A stretch of DNA of 64,000 bases from Salinithrix halophila (GTDB taxonomy: Bacteria; Bacillota; Bacilli; Thermoactinomycetales; DSM-45169), in NCBI RefSeq assembly GCF_042650125.1, contig NZ_JBHSAP010000004.1, forward strand, positions 62,001 through 126,000, read 5' to 3'. A program made the translations under genes and the position numbers. Positions 51,484 through 59,955 of the stretch are shown here, piece after piece. A model generated the notes under the pieces. The model saw only the letters and a program-made list of their open reading frames with translations. It was not told the DNA's origin and made no database searches. Numbering within the stretch: the stretch's first letter is position 1; the number at the start of each line of letters is the position of its first letter.

Positions 51484-51488
51484 TTATA

Positions 51489-51560
51489 CATATCAAGGGC
51501 GGCAGGCTTTTTGGGTAAACCGGGCATGGTCGAAACCGGTTTCCTGGTCGCCTGACCGGG
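51489..51560. pseudogene. Relic of the fhs 3' end
   Basis: 51489-51527 matches fhs 54435-54473 at 33 of 39 bases in the same orientation. The next ~30 bases (around 51529-51560) match the adjoining fhs segment near 54489-54515 in inverted orientation (GGTTTCCTGGTCGC). So the ABC exporter genes are flanked by the real fhs end and a scrambled copy of it. The rest of the 275-base gap to 51758 shows nothing else certain. Confidence 0.6.
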
Positions 51561-51758
51561 AGAGGTTCCCCGCAGCCATTGTACCATACTGGGTGTGCTT
51601 GGAAATATGGGATTGAGGTTCTTTAGTCTATCAGAGCATGGTTATTTATTCATAGGCTAGAGAGAACGGACATAGCCTCACCACCGGGCCGAGCCTTGAT
51701 CCCGGCTTCAAAAAACAGAACGGTGTCCGTCTTTTTCAACGGAGCACCGCTCTTCCAA

Positions 51759-52991
51759 TCATGCGTTCAAGATATCTTTCTTCCGGAAATACAGTAATGA
51801 CGCCAGAAGAGTCACTCCGATCCAGATCGTCAACACCGTGATGCCCGTTGTCAGAGGCAAATTTGCTTCCATGGTGTTTGAAAGCTGACCATCCCAATTA
51901 CTGCCTGGGTTTAAATGAACGGTGAACAACCAGAACATCCATTTCCCGTTGTGTACTTCCTGTTGAAGTGCTTGTCCTAGAATCACCATGGCGAGAGCCG
52001 CCCCTGAACTGATCAACGGTGATTTAAATACAGTAGAACATAAAAACGTAATAGAGGCCACGGCCATCATAGCGAAAACGCTCAACAACATGGATCCTGC
52101 GATATATTGCCACTCGGGTATTAACAAGGCTTTATCAAAAAGCGGAATGGGAACGATTTGTCCTTCTTTCCCCATACCGAAAAGGAAATCCACGTTCACG
52201 AAGTGTGGCTGACGGGCCCCGTCTGAACTATACAACAGCAGATGAACAGCCAGCATCGTCGCAAAAAAGCACAGTGATAGTACCATGGTTGCCGTAAGAC
52301 TGGCCGCCCATTTTCCCAGTAGGATCTTCACCCGGGAGACGGGACGAACGAGCAGCAGTTTCATCGTACCACTTGCAGTCTCTCCGGACACCATGTCCGC
52401 CACGAGTATGACCAACAACATAGGTAGGAACAATCCAGATGCAAGCGGCATCAGTTGATTCATCGCTTTCCAAGCGGTAAACTCACCCTGCAGAAGGGGA
52501 GGAATATCTCGCTCCAGAAGATATTGCCACTCCGTTTGTTGCGCATAACCTTTCTGTCTTTGACTTTCACGGCCAGCTTCCGAATCGCCTTGATACTTCT
52601 CCATCCTTTGTTGCAACTTCGCTAAATCACTTTTAATCAATTGATCCCAGTCTGGTGACTTCAATTGCTGCATCCGATGTAATTTTCCTTTGAGTCTCTC
52701 GATGCTTTTCTCTACCATTTTGATTTCTTTTTGTAAGTCCGATGAACTTGCTCCCTCTGATGTTCCTTTTAACGACTCTTTTTTCATTTCTCTCAGATTT
52801 TGTTCGTATCTTTCAATTCTCTGTTTCATATCAACAATCAAGTTACCAGGAGCATATTCCTTCTCCCACTGATACATAGTTCCTGATAAACCGATGCTCA
52901 TCAGCACAGCCAGCAGCATGATGATCCAAAATTGGCGGCGATGAATCAGCTTCATCCATTCGTTAGCAAACACACGGCCCCACTCACGCAC
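51759..52991 (-). CDS. ABC-2 type transporter permease
   Basis: 410 residues. First helix near residues 20-40, a long extracellular coiled-coil loop (about 50-170), then five helices, with MVSGETASGTMKLLLVRPVS as the ABC-2 signature before helix 3. Pairs with the ATPase that ends 8 bases inside it. Substrate unknown; lantibiotic or drug export is typical of the layout. GTG start after GGAGG. Confidence 0.88.
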   Translation of the reverse strand: MREWGRVFANEWMKLIHRRQFWIIMLLAVLMSIGLSGTMYQWEKEYAPGNLIVDMKQRIERYEQNLREMKKESLKGTSEGASSSDLQKEIKMVEKSIERLKGKLHRMQQLKSPDWDQLIKSDLAKLQQRMEKYQGDSEAGRESQRQKGYAQQTEWQYLLERDIPPLLQGEFTAWKAMNQLMPLASGLFLPMLLVILVADMVSGETASGTMKLLLVRPVSRVKILLGKWAASLTATMVLSLCFFATMLAVHLLLYSSDGARQPHFVNVDFLFGMGKEGQIVPIPLFDKALLIPEWQYIAGSMLLSVFAMMAVASITFLCSTVFKSPLISSGAALAMVILGQALQQEVHNGKWMFWLFTVHLNPGSNWDGQLSNTMEANLPLTTGITVLTIWIGVTLLASLLYFRKKDILNA

Positions 52992-53925
52992 CGACTCCCC
53001 CTCCTTTCCCTTCTTCTACACCCGGCTTTTCCGTTAACTGTAAGAACGTCTCTTCCAACGAATTTTTCTGTAATTGAACACTATAGATCGCTACATCCTG
53101 ATATACCAACCTTTTAACCATTTCCGGAATAGCCTCTTCTTCCAAATAGGTATAGATGATTCCGTGCTCCCCCTCTTTGGCCTTCACGCCTTCCCGTTGA
53201 AAAACCTGTAGCGCGTAAGCCGAGTCACGTACACGGAATGAAACACTGGCGGCTTGTTCCAGCAATTCCGACACATCGGCTTCCCTCAACAAACGACCAT
53301 GGTTTAGAATCGCCACCCGATCACACATCATTTGAATCTCGCTTAGTAAATGACTGGAAACAAAGACGGCCATTCCGTCATCCGCCAGACGTCGAATCAA
53401 GTCACGAAACTCCCGTATGCCTGCCGGATCCAACCCATTGGTAGGCTCGTCCAGTACCAATAATCGAGGATTAGCCAGCAATGCTTGGGCCACGCCCAGA
53501 CGTTGACGCATTCCGAGTGAGTATGTTTTTACTTTATCATCAATTCTATCAGTCAATCGGACGAGCTCAGTCACTTCTTCAACTCGTCGATCCCGCTCCT
53601 TTTTGCTTAATCCAGCCAATCGCGCATAGTGAATCAGATTCTTTCGTCCTGAGAGATAGGAATAAGTCTCCGGATTTTCAACAATCGTGCCAATATGAGC
53701 CATCGCCTGGGCGGGCCTTTTTTGCACATCATGACCCATGATGCGAATCGTTCCACGAGTCGGCTGGATCAAGCCAACAATCATACGAATGGTTGTGGTT
53801 TTGCCGGCACCATTAGGTCCAAGAAAACCGTATACTTCCCCTTCTCTGACTCGCATACTGACGTTGTTCACAATCCGTCGCGAACCGATTTTTTTGGAGA
53901 CTTCCTCCAACACCAAAACGTCCAT
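52984..53925 (-). CDS. ABC transporter ATP-binding protein
   Basis: 313 residues. Walker A GFLGPNGAGKTTTIRMIVGL, signature YSLGMRQRLGVAQALLANP, Walker B LLVLDEPTNGLDP and switch His in VFVSSHLLSEI. C-terminal extension as in bacitracin/BcrA-like exporters. ATG after AAGGATGG. Translationally coupled to the permease. Confidence 0.93.
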   Translation of the reverse strand: MDVLVLEEVSKKIGSRRIVNNVSMRVREGEVYGFLGPNGAGKTTTIRMIVGLIQPTRGTIRIMGHDVQKRPAQAMAHIGTIVENPETYSYLSGRKNLIHYARLAGLSKKERDRRVEEVTELVRLTDRIDDKVKTYSLGMRQRLGVAQALLANPRLLVLDEPTNGLDPAGIREFRDLIRRLADDGMAVFVSSHLLSEIQMMCDRVAILNHGRLLREADVSELLEQAASVSFRVRDSAYALQVFQREGVKAKEGEHGIIYTYLEEEAIPEMVKRLVYQDVAIYSVQLQKNSLEETFLQLTEKPGVEEGKGGGVGA

Positions 53926-54025
53926 GGTTCCATCCTTTCATTCTTTTACATAATGAAACAATGCCTCCACATTTCTTAATCCTAATGTGAGAAAAAAACC
54001 AATTTAGGCTAACTAATCACAAATA

Positions 54026-54052
54026 ATCCGCCAGTGTGGAGACCTGGCGGAT
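54026..54052 (-). terminator. Hairpin after the secreted-protein relic
   Basis: ATCCGCCAG and CTGGCGGAT with a 9-base loop. Followed on the minus strand by TATTTG, so a weak terminator. Confidence 0.5.
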
Positions 54053-54128
54053 CGGTCTAATATTAATCATAAAATTTTGCTGTCGTTGAGTAAATACGAT
54101 CTTTAAACCATTCGGATATAACAAGATA

Positions 54129-54409
54129 TCATTCTGCTTTCCCATTTGCTCCGTCAACAAATTTATTAACATTCCATGTCTGACATCCGCCAGGAGGTAT
54201 ATATTCAGTGCCTATATAATCATCGGGATTATAAGGATCTTTCTCCCACAACTCATAATGCCCACCCACTGAGCCACGACTGATACAAGTCTTAAAATAA
54301 CCTCCGCCGGACTCAACCACAACACATTTTGGAAAGTAGAAGAACCGACATAATCCCAATCTCCGCCCCCTGCTGATGCTCTTGGCAATCTCTGCTCAAA
54401 ACAACCCAT
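54129..54409 (-). pseudogene. Frameshifted relic of a small, probably secreted protein
   Basis: One frame reads RASAGGGDWDYVGSSTF and is then lost; the next frame continues FPKCVVVESGGGYFKTCI to GGCQTWNVNKFVDGANGKAE. The shift is near 54335-54350. Cysteine and glycine content and the leader-like ASA suggest a secreted peptide whose signal sequence is missing, cut by the fhs 3' end. No family recognised. Confidence 0.5.
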
Positions 54410-56093
54410 ACACTCGCCCTTCTTTATCGATATCCATATCGAGGGCGGCGGGTTTTTTGGGCAAGCCCGGCATCGTTAGCATATCCCCAGTCAGAGCGAC
54501 CAGGAAACCGGCTCCCACCGACGGCCGGACCTCCCGCACGTGAAGGGTGAAGTCTTCCGGTCGGCCCAGTAACGCGGGATCGTCGGAGAGAGAGTACTGA
54601 GTCTTCGCCATGCAGATCGGTAGTTCACCCCAGCCGTTAGCTTCGCACTCAGCGATCTGCTTTTCCGCCTGAGGGGTATAGGTGACACCCGATGCTCCGT
54701 AGACGCTACGGGCGATACGGGAGATCTTGGAACGGATCGGCTGATCCGTCTCATAGAGGAATTGAAATCGGTTCTCTCCGCTCTCGGTGAGGCGAACCAC
54801 TTCCCTGGCCAGCGCCTCCCCACCGGCTCCACCATGCTCCCATACTTCACACAGAGCGAAAGGAAACCCTTTTTCCCGGCACCAGCGCTCTAAAGCCTCC
54901 AGTTCCTCCGCCGAATCCGTATGGAATCGGTTAAGGGCCACGACAAAGGGGAGGCCGAAGTTAGCCATCGTTTCCGCATGGCGCTCTAGGTTGGTCATGC
55001 CCCGCCCCAAGGCCTCCACATCAGGCTCTTTCAACCGATCCTTGGGGACACCGCCGTGCATCTTCAAGGCGCGTACGGTAGCCACGATAACAGCTACATC
55101 CGGACGCAATCCCCCGATTCGACTTTTGATATGAAGGAACTTTTCCGCCCCGAGGTCAGCTCCGAAACCCGCCTCAGTCACCGTATACTCCGATAGTTTG
55201 AGGGCAAACCGAGTAGCCATCAGGGAGTTGCAGCCATGGGCGATGTTGGCAAAGGGACCGCCATGGATGAAGGCAGGCGTGTTTTCCAGGGTCTGCACCA
55301 AGTTGGGGCGCAGAGCATCCTTTAGAAGGAGGGTCGCCGCTCCAGCCACACCCAGCTCGGCTACGGTGATGGGCTTGCCGCTGAAGGTATAGGCAACGAG
55401 GATCCGACCAATGCGTTCTTTCAGATCATCAAGGTCGGCAGCCAGGCACAGGATCGCCATCAACTCGGAGGCAACGGTAATATCGAAACCGTCTTCCCGA
55501 GGCATCCCATGGGCTTTCCCTCCGAGGCCTACCACAACGTTGCGGAGAGCACGGTCGTTCAGGTCCATCACCCGCTTCCACACGACGCGACGAGGATCGA
55601 TCTGTAGACGGTTCCCTTGATGAATATGGTTGTCGATCACCGCGGAAATCGCGTTATGGGCGGAAGTGACAGCATGAAAATCCCCCGTAAAATGGAGGTT
55701 AATGTCCTCCATGGGCAATACCTGGGAGTACCCTCCGCCGGCAGCTCCCCCTTTGATTCCCATGCTGGGCCCGAGAGAGGGCTCCCGAAGAGCCACCACG
55801 GCCTTTTTTTCGATCCGGTTAAGCGCCTGACCGAGACCAACAGTGACCGTCGATTTTCCTTCACCGGCAGGGGTGGGACTGATCGCGGTAACCAGAATCA
55901 GTTTCCCGTCGGTACGGGTTTTGATCCGATTCCAAACTCCGGGAGCGATTTTAGCTTTCACCTTTCCATAGAGCTCTACATCTTCTTCCGTAAGTCCCAG
56001 CTGAGCGGCTATCTCTACAATCGGCTTCATGTCTGCCCTTTGGGCGATTTCGATATCACTGGGAATCGCCTTTTTCGTTTCCTTCGTAATCAA
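54396..56093 (-). CDS. fhs: Formate-tetrahydrofolate ligase
   Basis: 565 residues from TTG 56093. P-loop TPAGEGKSTVTVGLGQAL, GGAAGGGYSQVLPMEDINLH, FVVALNRFHTDSAEE and the end DMLTMPGLPKKPAALDMDID are family hallmarks. Makes 10-formyl-THF from formate with ATP. GGGAGGAG lies 9 bases before TTG 56093; the frame opens at another TTG (56126) without a site. A shortened copy of its 3' end lies at 51489. Confidence 0.95.
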   Translation of the reverse strand: MITKETKKAIPSDIEIAQRADMKPIVEIAAQLGLTEEDVELYGKVKAKIAPGVWNRIKTRTDGKLILVTAISPTPAGEGKSTVTVGLGQALNRIEKKAVVALREPSLGPSMGIKGGAAGGGYSQVLPMEDINLHFTGDFHAVTSAHNAISAVIDNHIHQGNRLQIDPRRVVWKRVMDLNDRALRNVVVGLGGKAHGMPREDGFDITVASELMAILCLAADLDDLKERIGRILVAYTFSGKPITVAELGVAGAATLLLKDALRPNLVQTLENTPAFIHGGPFANIAHGCNSLMATRFALKLSEYTVTEAGFGADLGAEKFLHIKSRIGGLRPDVAVIVATVRALKMHGGVPKDRLKEPDVEALGRGMTNLERHAETMANFGLPFVVALNRFHTDSAEELEALERWCREKGFPFALCEVWEHGGAGGEALAREVVRLTESGENRFQFLYETDQPIRSKISRIARSVYGASGVTYTPQAEKQIAECEANGWGELPICMAKTQYSLSDDPALLGRPEDFTLHVREVRPSVGAGFLVALTGDMLTMPGLPKKPAALDMDIDKEGRVYGLF

Positions 56094-56156
56094 TCCCCCA
56101 CGCTCCTCCCGTATCTTATTCAGCAACTAGGTTGCACCAGCTGACCTACTATTATT

Positions 56157-56170
56157 TGAAAGCGCTCTCG
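56157..56170 (-). promoter_or_regulatory. Possible CcpA (cre) half-conserved site upstream of fhs
   Basis: TGAAAGCGCTCTCG resembles the cre consensus TGNAANCGNTNNCA in 12 or so positions, 60 bases before the fhs start. Only a similarity seen by eye. Confidence 0.3.
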
Positions 56171-56287
56171 CCATTTTTAATCTATCACAAACCCAGTTCA
56201 TCATGCTCTCGAAAGAGTAAATGACTGCTATGGGCTAGGCAACTCCGTAATACAGATCCGTAACCTTTTCCTGAAGATCTGGCAAAA

Positions 56288-56575
56288 GTGTCGAAAAATA
56301 TGACACCCAAAACTGTATATCCCGAAAACTTTACAGAATTACAAATTGATGATATGGGAGAGTTGGCGCTAAATCAATTTAAACAAAACAAAAAGTTTCC
56401 GTATAAAGAAGTGGATGGAGTAGTTACCCCTGTCAAGTTTAGCTCTATTGTAAAAGGACCTAATGGTAAAATAATTGAAGTTGAAGGATTTGTTGTTCCT
56501 AAGAGTGCCGACTATATAACCACGCACTATCCAAAATTCGATTCCAATAGCAATAGAATTAAGAAAGAAAAATAA
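56288..56575 (+). CDS. Orphan toxin-domain-like protein
   Basis: 95 residues (open from 56264, after a stop at 56261). NMTPKTVYPENFTELQIDDM, then FPYKEVDGVVTPVKFSSIV and a lysine-rich end. It looks like a detached C-terminal toxin domain: small, AT-rich, no start signal (GTG without ribosome binding site) and followed at 13 bases by a small acidic gene. No family recognised. Could be inactive. Confidence 0.5.
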   Translation: MSKNMTPKTVYPENFTELQIDDMGELALNQFKQNKKFPYKEVDGVVTPVKFSSIVKGPNGKIIEVEGFVVPKSADYITTHYPKFDSNSNRIKKEK

Positions 56576-56588
56576 AAGGGGTTGAAAA

Positions 56589-56885
56589 ATGATGAAGAAC
56601 CTTCAACAGTTCTTGGAGAGAAATAGACCGGAAGACCCCGAAGTGAGGAAAGTTTGGAGATATATCATTATTATGGTAGAATGCGAAGAAATGGATATAC
56701 ATGATTTGATAACGGAATACCATCGATATCTTAAGGAGGAAATTTGTGGAACCCAGGGAATCGAGTTTATTAGTAACTGGGATGGAACGCTTCAAGCCGG
56801 AACAGGAGTTGACAAAACCCAGTGTGATGAGACTGCCTTTTTAAATCATTTCAAAAGTGTCATCGATCAATACGTCAATCAGTAA
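56589..56885 (+). CDS. Candidate immunity protein for the orphan toxin domain
   Basis: 98 residues, acidic, helical, starting MMKNLQQFLERNRPEDPEVR and ending SVIDQYVNQ. AAGGGG lies 7 bases before the ATG. Similar in size and placement to contact-dependent immunity proteins. Better translation signal than the gene before it, consistent with an immunity gene kept after its toxin decayed. Confidence 0.6.
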   Translation: MMKNLQQFLERNRPEDPEVRKVWRYIIIMVECEEMDIHDLITEYHRYLKEEICGTQGIEFISNWDGTLQAGTGVDKTQCDETAFLNHFKSVIDQYVNQ

Positions 56886-56956
56886 GTGTAGTGATAGTGA
56901 TTGAAATGTATGCTGTGTCGATTTTATGATGGAAGAGATCAACCGCACGAATTGGA

Positions 56957-56981
56957 GATCCCCTAAGCGGGGTCTTTTTTT
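56957..56981 (+). terminator. Terminator after the immunity-like gene
   Basis: GATCCC and GGGGTC (one wobble) around CTAAGC, then seven T. Confidence 0.75.
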
Positions 56982-57012
56982 ATCGATGGACGGAGGATGA
57001 AAAAAGGAGTGG

Positions 57013-57336
57013 CATGTTCATGACGGATCCCTTTCATTGCATGACAATAGTTCGCCTGACGCCCGCTTTTTCTATGGAGAGAAGAAACAGGGGCAAATGG
57101 AACGCCTCCTCCGAATAGGAGATTTAAACGCGGAGGACAGTGTGTTAAAGGTGTATGAGAAACGTTTCAGCGGCACCCGGTATTTTCCCTTCGCCCGTTG
57201 CGTAGATGGAGACATCTTGTGCCATGATTACCATGGTGAAACGCCTTCCGTCGTATGTTGGTCACAGGATGAAGGTCAGTTCTCTGTAGTAAAGCGGAGT
57301 TTCGACCGGGTTTTGCATTATTTAAGATTTCAATGA
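57013..57336 (+). pseudogene. Truncated or frameshifted SUKH (SMI1/KNR4)-like immunity gene
   Basis: A start with proper site (AAAGGAG, then ATG 57013 reading MFMTDPFHC) runs out of frame, while the next frame from 57037 encodes ARFFYGEKKQGQMERLL, FPFARCVDGDILCHDYHGET and PSVVCWSQDE, the order of SUKH domains (ICFDY...PSVVLWDHE in typical members). The N-terminal half is missing. SUKH proteins are immunity proteins to many toxins. Confidence 0.5.
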
Positions 57337-57343
57337 AAACAAG

Positions 57344-57365
57344 AGGCCCCTAGTATATGGGGCCT
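57344..57365 (+). repeat. Left copy of a duplicated terminator hairpin
   Basis: AGGCCCC, loop, GGGGCCT, with no T-run. Nearly identical to the hairpin at 57617-57639. Confidence 0.6.
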
Positions 57366-57616
57366 GAAACTGCTGACAAAGTCCCTCCTGCGCCACAGAG
57401 GCGGCCGGTTTCCGGCGAAGCGCCTGTTGGCACCGACCACTCAGCGGAGCTCCCGGAGGCACCGACCGTTTAGCGGACAACCCGCTTTACCCTTTTGTCC
57501 GCTGGTCGGGGACGGAGGGAGCGGAGCGGACATCCCCCACATCTGCGGGAGGAACATCTGGCGCGGAGTCGGAAATCCGGCCCTCCACCCCCGCTCCGGA
57601 GGTTGTCAAGCACCTC
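57366..57616. mobile_element. Possible miniature non-coding element (about 250 bases)
   Basis: GC-rich, no gene. Ends are imperfect inverted repeats: CCTGAAACTGCTGACAAAG at the left, and on the opposite strand CCTGAGGTGCTTGACAACC at the right. Internal repeats GCGGA and GGGACGGAGGGAGCGGAGC. Flanked by two copies of the same terminator hairpin, as if it had inserted into a terminator and duplicated about 22 bases. No transposase is present. Confidence 0.4.
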
Positions 57617-57643
57617 AGGCCCCTAGTCTATGGGGGCCTTTTT
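57617..57643 (+). terminator. Right copy of the duplicated hairpin, with T-run
   Basis: AGGCCCC, loop TAGTCTATG, GGGGCCT, then TTTT. It overlaps the stop of the trehalase gene on the opposite strand. Confidence 0.75.
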
Positions 57644-58891
57644 ATCAATCCGGCATCCCAGGAACTCAACGGCGAATTTTGTGTAGATCGCATTGGTCCA
57701 GCCAAAGCCTTCTTGTAAAGGATACCTGCCGGCCGTCTGAATATTGAAATCGACCACGTTATATTTCTCAAATAATTTACCGTGCTGCAAGAACATCTTT
57801 GTACATAAACGGACCCAGCGTTCGGTAATAATTCGGCTTTCCTTTTCATAGCGGTAATTTTGCAACCCCTTGGCAACAACCCATTGCAGCGGGGCCCAAC
57901 CATTGGGATAATCCCATTGGAATCCTGATCGTACGGTGGATGTCACCACTCCTCCGGGGTAGAGAAACATGGGCAGGCGCTGGGCAATCCTTTGGGCTTG
58001 ATAAGGAGACGCTGCTTTAGACCAAAGGGGGGAAAAGGCCGCTAAGGAATGATATCGATTTTGTCGTTGGCGGACAAAATCGTAATCGAAGTATGTACCC
58101 TCCTGATCGTTCCACAGATAGCGGTCGATCCGCTGTTTACGGAGTAAAGCCCTCTCTTTCCATTGCTGTCCTTCGTTTTCATGCCCCAGGATTTTCGAAA
58201 AGTGCAAAAAGTCCGTTTCGTATTTGTAGAGCAGGGCATTTAAATCGACGGGCAGATAATAGCCGCATTGTCGGTTAAACCGGCCGGTATAATCCCATCC
58301 AGATTCCGCTTCAATCCGCTCCTGCCAAAAACGAGGCGGAATATAGACTTCGTCGAGGTGAAGATATGCCTCCCCTTTTACGCTCAACATGCCAGGGAGA
58401 TTGTCATAATACTTATTCAACCCTGTATCAGCATGATAATGGGTTCGAGGGTTCATCCATACTTCGTGGTATTCAATCTTGGCGATCTCGAAAGCTTTTT
58501 TTAACCACTCCATATCCCGATCCCAGACCGCCCGAATCATGGAAGTGAGAAAAGGCGGCTGGGACCGGCTTAGGTGGGCAAGTTCAGAGCTATTCGGGAT
58601 AATGCCAAAGCGCGTCATCTCATAAAAAAAATTTTCGACAATCCCCTTAGCCAGCCGATGGAACTGAAAGATTTTTAATCCCAGAATAATAAAATAACTA
58701 TCCCAATAAAACAACTGTTGAAACATGCCTCCCGGCACCACATATGGATACGGGAGATAAAACAGTTCACCTTGTGTATAAGGGGGGCTTTTTTTAACGA
58801 TTTTCCTCCAGAACCGGTCAATATATTCGAGAGTGCGCCTGACTTCCCTATCCGGGCATTCGATCCGAACGGGTGGTAACAACTCGTTCAC
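57623..58891 (-). CDS. GH37 trehalase
   Basis: 422 residues. Signature 1 PGGMFQQLFYWDSYF (53-67) and signature 2 QWDYPNGWAPLQ (about 330) of family 37 are both present. Cleaves trehalose to glucose. No signal peptide, so cytoplasmic. GTG start after AAGGGGTGACG. Spore-forming context suggests use of stored trehalose. Confidence 0.9.
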   Translation of the reverse strand: MNELLPPVRIECPDREVRRTLEYIDRFWRKIVKKSPPYTQGELFYLPYPYVVPGGMFQQLFYWDSYFIILGLKIFQFHRLAKGIVENFFYEMTRFGIIPNSSELAHLSRSQPPFLTSMIRAVWDRDMEWLKKAFEIAKIEYHEVWMNPRTHYHADTGLNKYYDNLPGMLSVKGEAYLHLDEVYIPPRFWQERIEAESGWDYTGRFNRQCGYYLPVDLNALLYKYETDFLHFSKILGHENEGQQWKERALLRKQRIDRYLWNDQEGTYFDYDFVRQRQNRYHSLAAFSPLWSKAASPYQAQRIAQRLPMFLYPGGVVTSTVRSGFQWDYPNGWAPLQWVVAKGLQNYRYEKESRIITERWVRLCTKMFLQHGKLFEKYNVVDFNIQTAGRYPLQEGFGWTNAIYTKFAVEFLGCRIDKKAPID

Positions 58892-58978
58892 GAAACGTCA
58901 CCCCTTCGTTTGCTTCCTACCTTTACTATAATCTCTGTCGAGACACTTTATAACCTCTCAGGACTTCTGGAAAATCCC

Positions 58979-59209
58979 CTACCTCTCAGGAACACCCTCC
59001 ATAATATTGCCCAGCTTTTGTGCCGTGTCGACGCTACTGTAGTCTCCATGTCCACCAATCGGCCCTTGTGTTCTATTTTTTTGGAAACTCGGTTGACAGA
59101 CGATATTATTTCCGATATTAACCGAGGAAGAAGTACTAACGGAATTAATCTTAATATGGTTAATTTGGATATTCGGACATTGGGACACAAAATCACGCCC
59201 TCTTACCAT
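58979..59209 (-). CDS. GerP-like spore germination protein (first)
   Basis: 76 residues (or 69 from GTG 59188). NIQINHIKINSVSTSSSVNI and QPSFQKNRTQGPIGGHGDYS place it with GerPA/GerPF-like coat proteins that let germinants pass. Paralogue of the next gene, sharing NQPS or CQPS...QKN-TQG-GGHGD. Start uncertain. Confidence 0.75.
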   Translation of the reverse strand: MVRGRDFVSQCPNIQINHIKINSVSTSSSVNIGNNIVCQPSFQKNRTQGPIGGHGDYSSVDTAQKLGNIMEGVPER

Positions 59210-59280
59210 TGATCCTTCTTGGCGGAGATCTATACGAAGAAAAAAGAGGATCCCTGACGGATCCAGCTAGAATATCCTTT

Positions 59281-59499
59281 TTAAGGAAGAATTTGAGCGG
59301 GCTTATCCAAGAAATCGGGGTCTACGGAAACAGGCCCAACGCCCTCAAAAGTATTCAGGACTGAGAAATCTCCGTGCCCCCCAGTGGGTCCCTGGGTCAC
59401 GTTTTTCTGGTTGCTGGGTTGATTCACAAAGGGCGAATTTACATTCACCGCTGCTGATGTAAAGACAGCACCCACTTTGATCACGCCGACCAACGACAT
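59281..59499 (-). CDS. GerP-like spore germination protein (second)
   Basis: 72 residues from ATG 59499 (AAGGGG 9 bases upstream). MSLVGVIKVGAVFTSAAVNV, then NQPSNQKNVTQGPTGGHGDF. Same family as the neighbour. Probably in the coat with the receptor-access function. Confidence 0.78.
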   Translation of the reverse strand: MSLVGVIKVGAVFTSAAVNVNSPFVNQPSNQKNVTQGPTGGHGDFSVLNTFEGVGPVSVDPDFLDKPAQILP

Positions 59500-59705
59500 G
59501 GAAAACATCCCCTTGAAGTTGTATTGAAAACCCATAATTAACATATGGCGACTGCGAACAGATGGTTAACCTCTTTTTCATTTCTGAGTTAGGCTCAAGC
59601 CAATCCGCCAACGCTGTTCCCTGACGATATCCCAGGCTGGTCCCAGTATAAATCACCCCCTGGAATCAAATCCTAATACCTACTGACGGGGATAGGGTGA
59701 ACAGA

Positions 59706-59930
59706 ATGAAAAACTGTTGGGTCTTTTTATTTCTGCTGGTTTTAAACTACCTGATGGCAGCGGTGATGGATAGCTTGTTAAAGCACCCTCTTGAAACCGT
59801 CCGGTTTAACATCTTGTCCTATTTCTTTGTCATGGATCGGGCGGAATATGTCATTTTGGCGGGATTCTTGCTTCTCTACGTCTCACAACAAGTGTTACAA
59901 GCCCGAAAAAAACGTTCCCGTCAACAGTAG
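59706..59930 (+). CDS. Two-helix small membrane protein, possible germinant receptor D subunit
   Basis: 74 residues, two membrane helices (VFLFLLVLNYLMAAVMDSLL; AEYVILAGFLLLYVSQQVLQ) and a basic tail. AGGGTGA lies 5 bases before ATG. Small two-helix D subunits accompany some GerA-type receptors; position next to the receptor operon fits. Convergent with gerB-type gene. Confidence 0.6.
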   Translation: MKNCWVFLFLLVLNYLMAAVMDSLLKHPLETVRFNILSYFFVMDRAEYVILAGFLLLYVSQQVLQARKKRSRQQ

Positions 59931-59955
59931 TCCTTTATAAACCCTTGCTTCTTCC

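Noticed and set aside
57366..57616. Small RNA or protein gene in the GC-rich spacer
   Set aside because: No promoter, start signal or conserved RNA motif; inverted ends and flanking duplicates fit an inserted element better.
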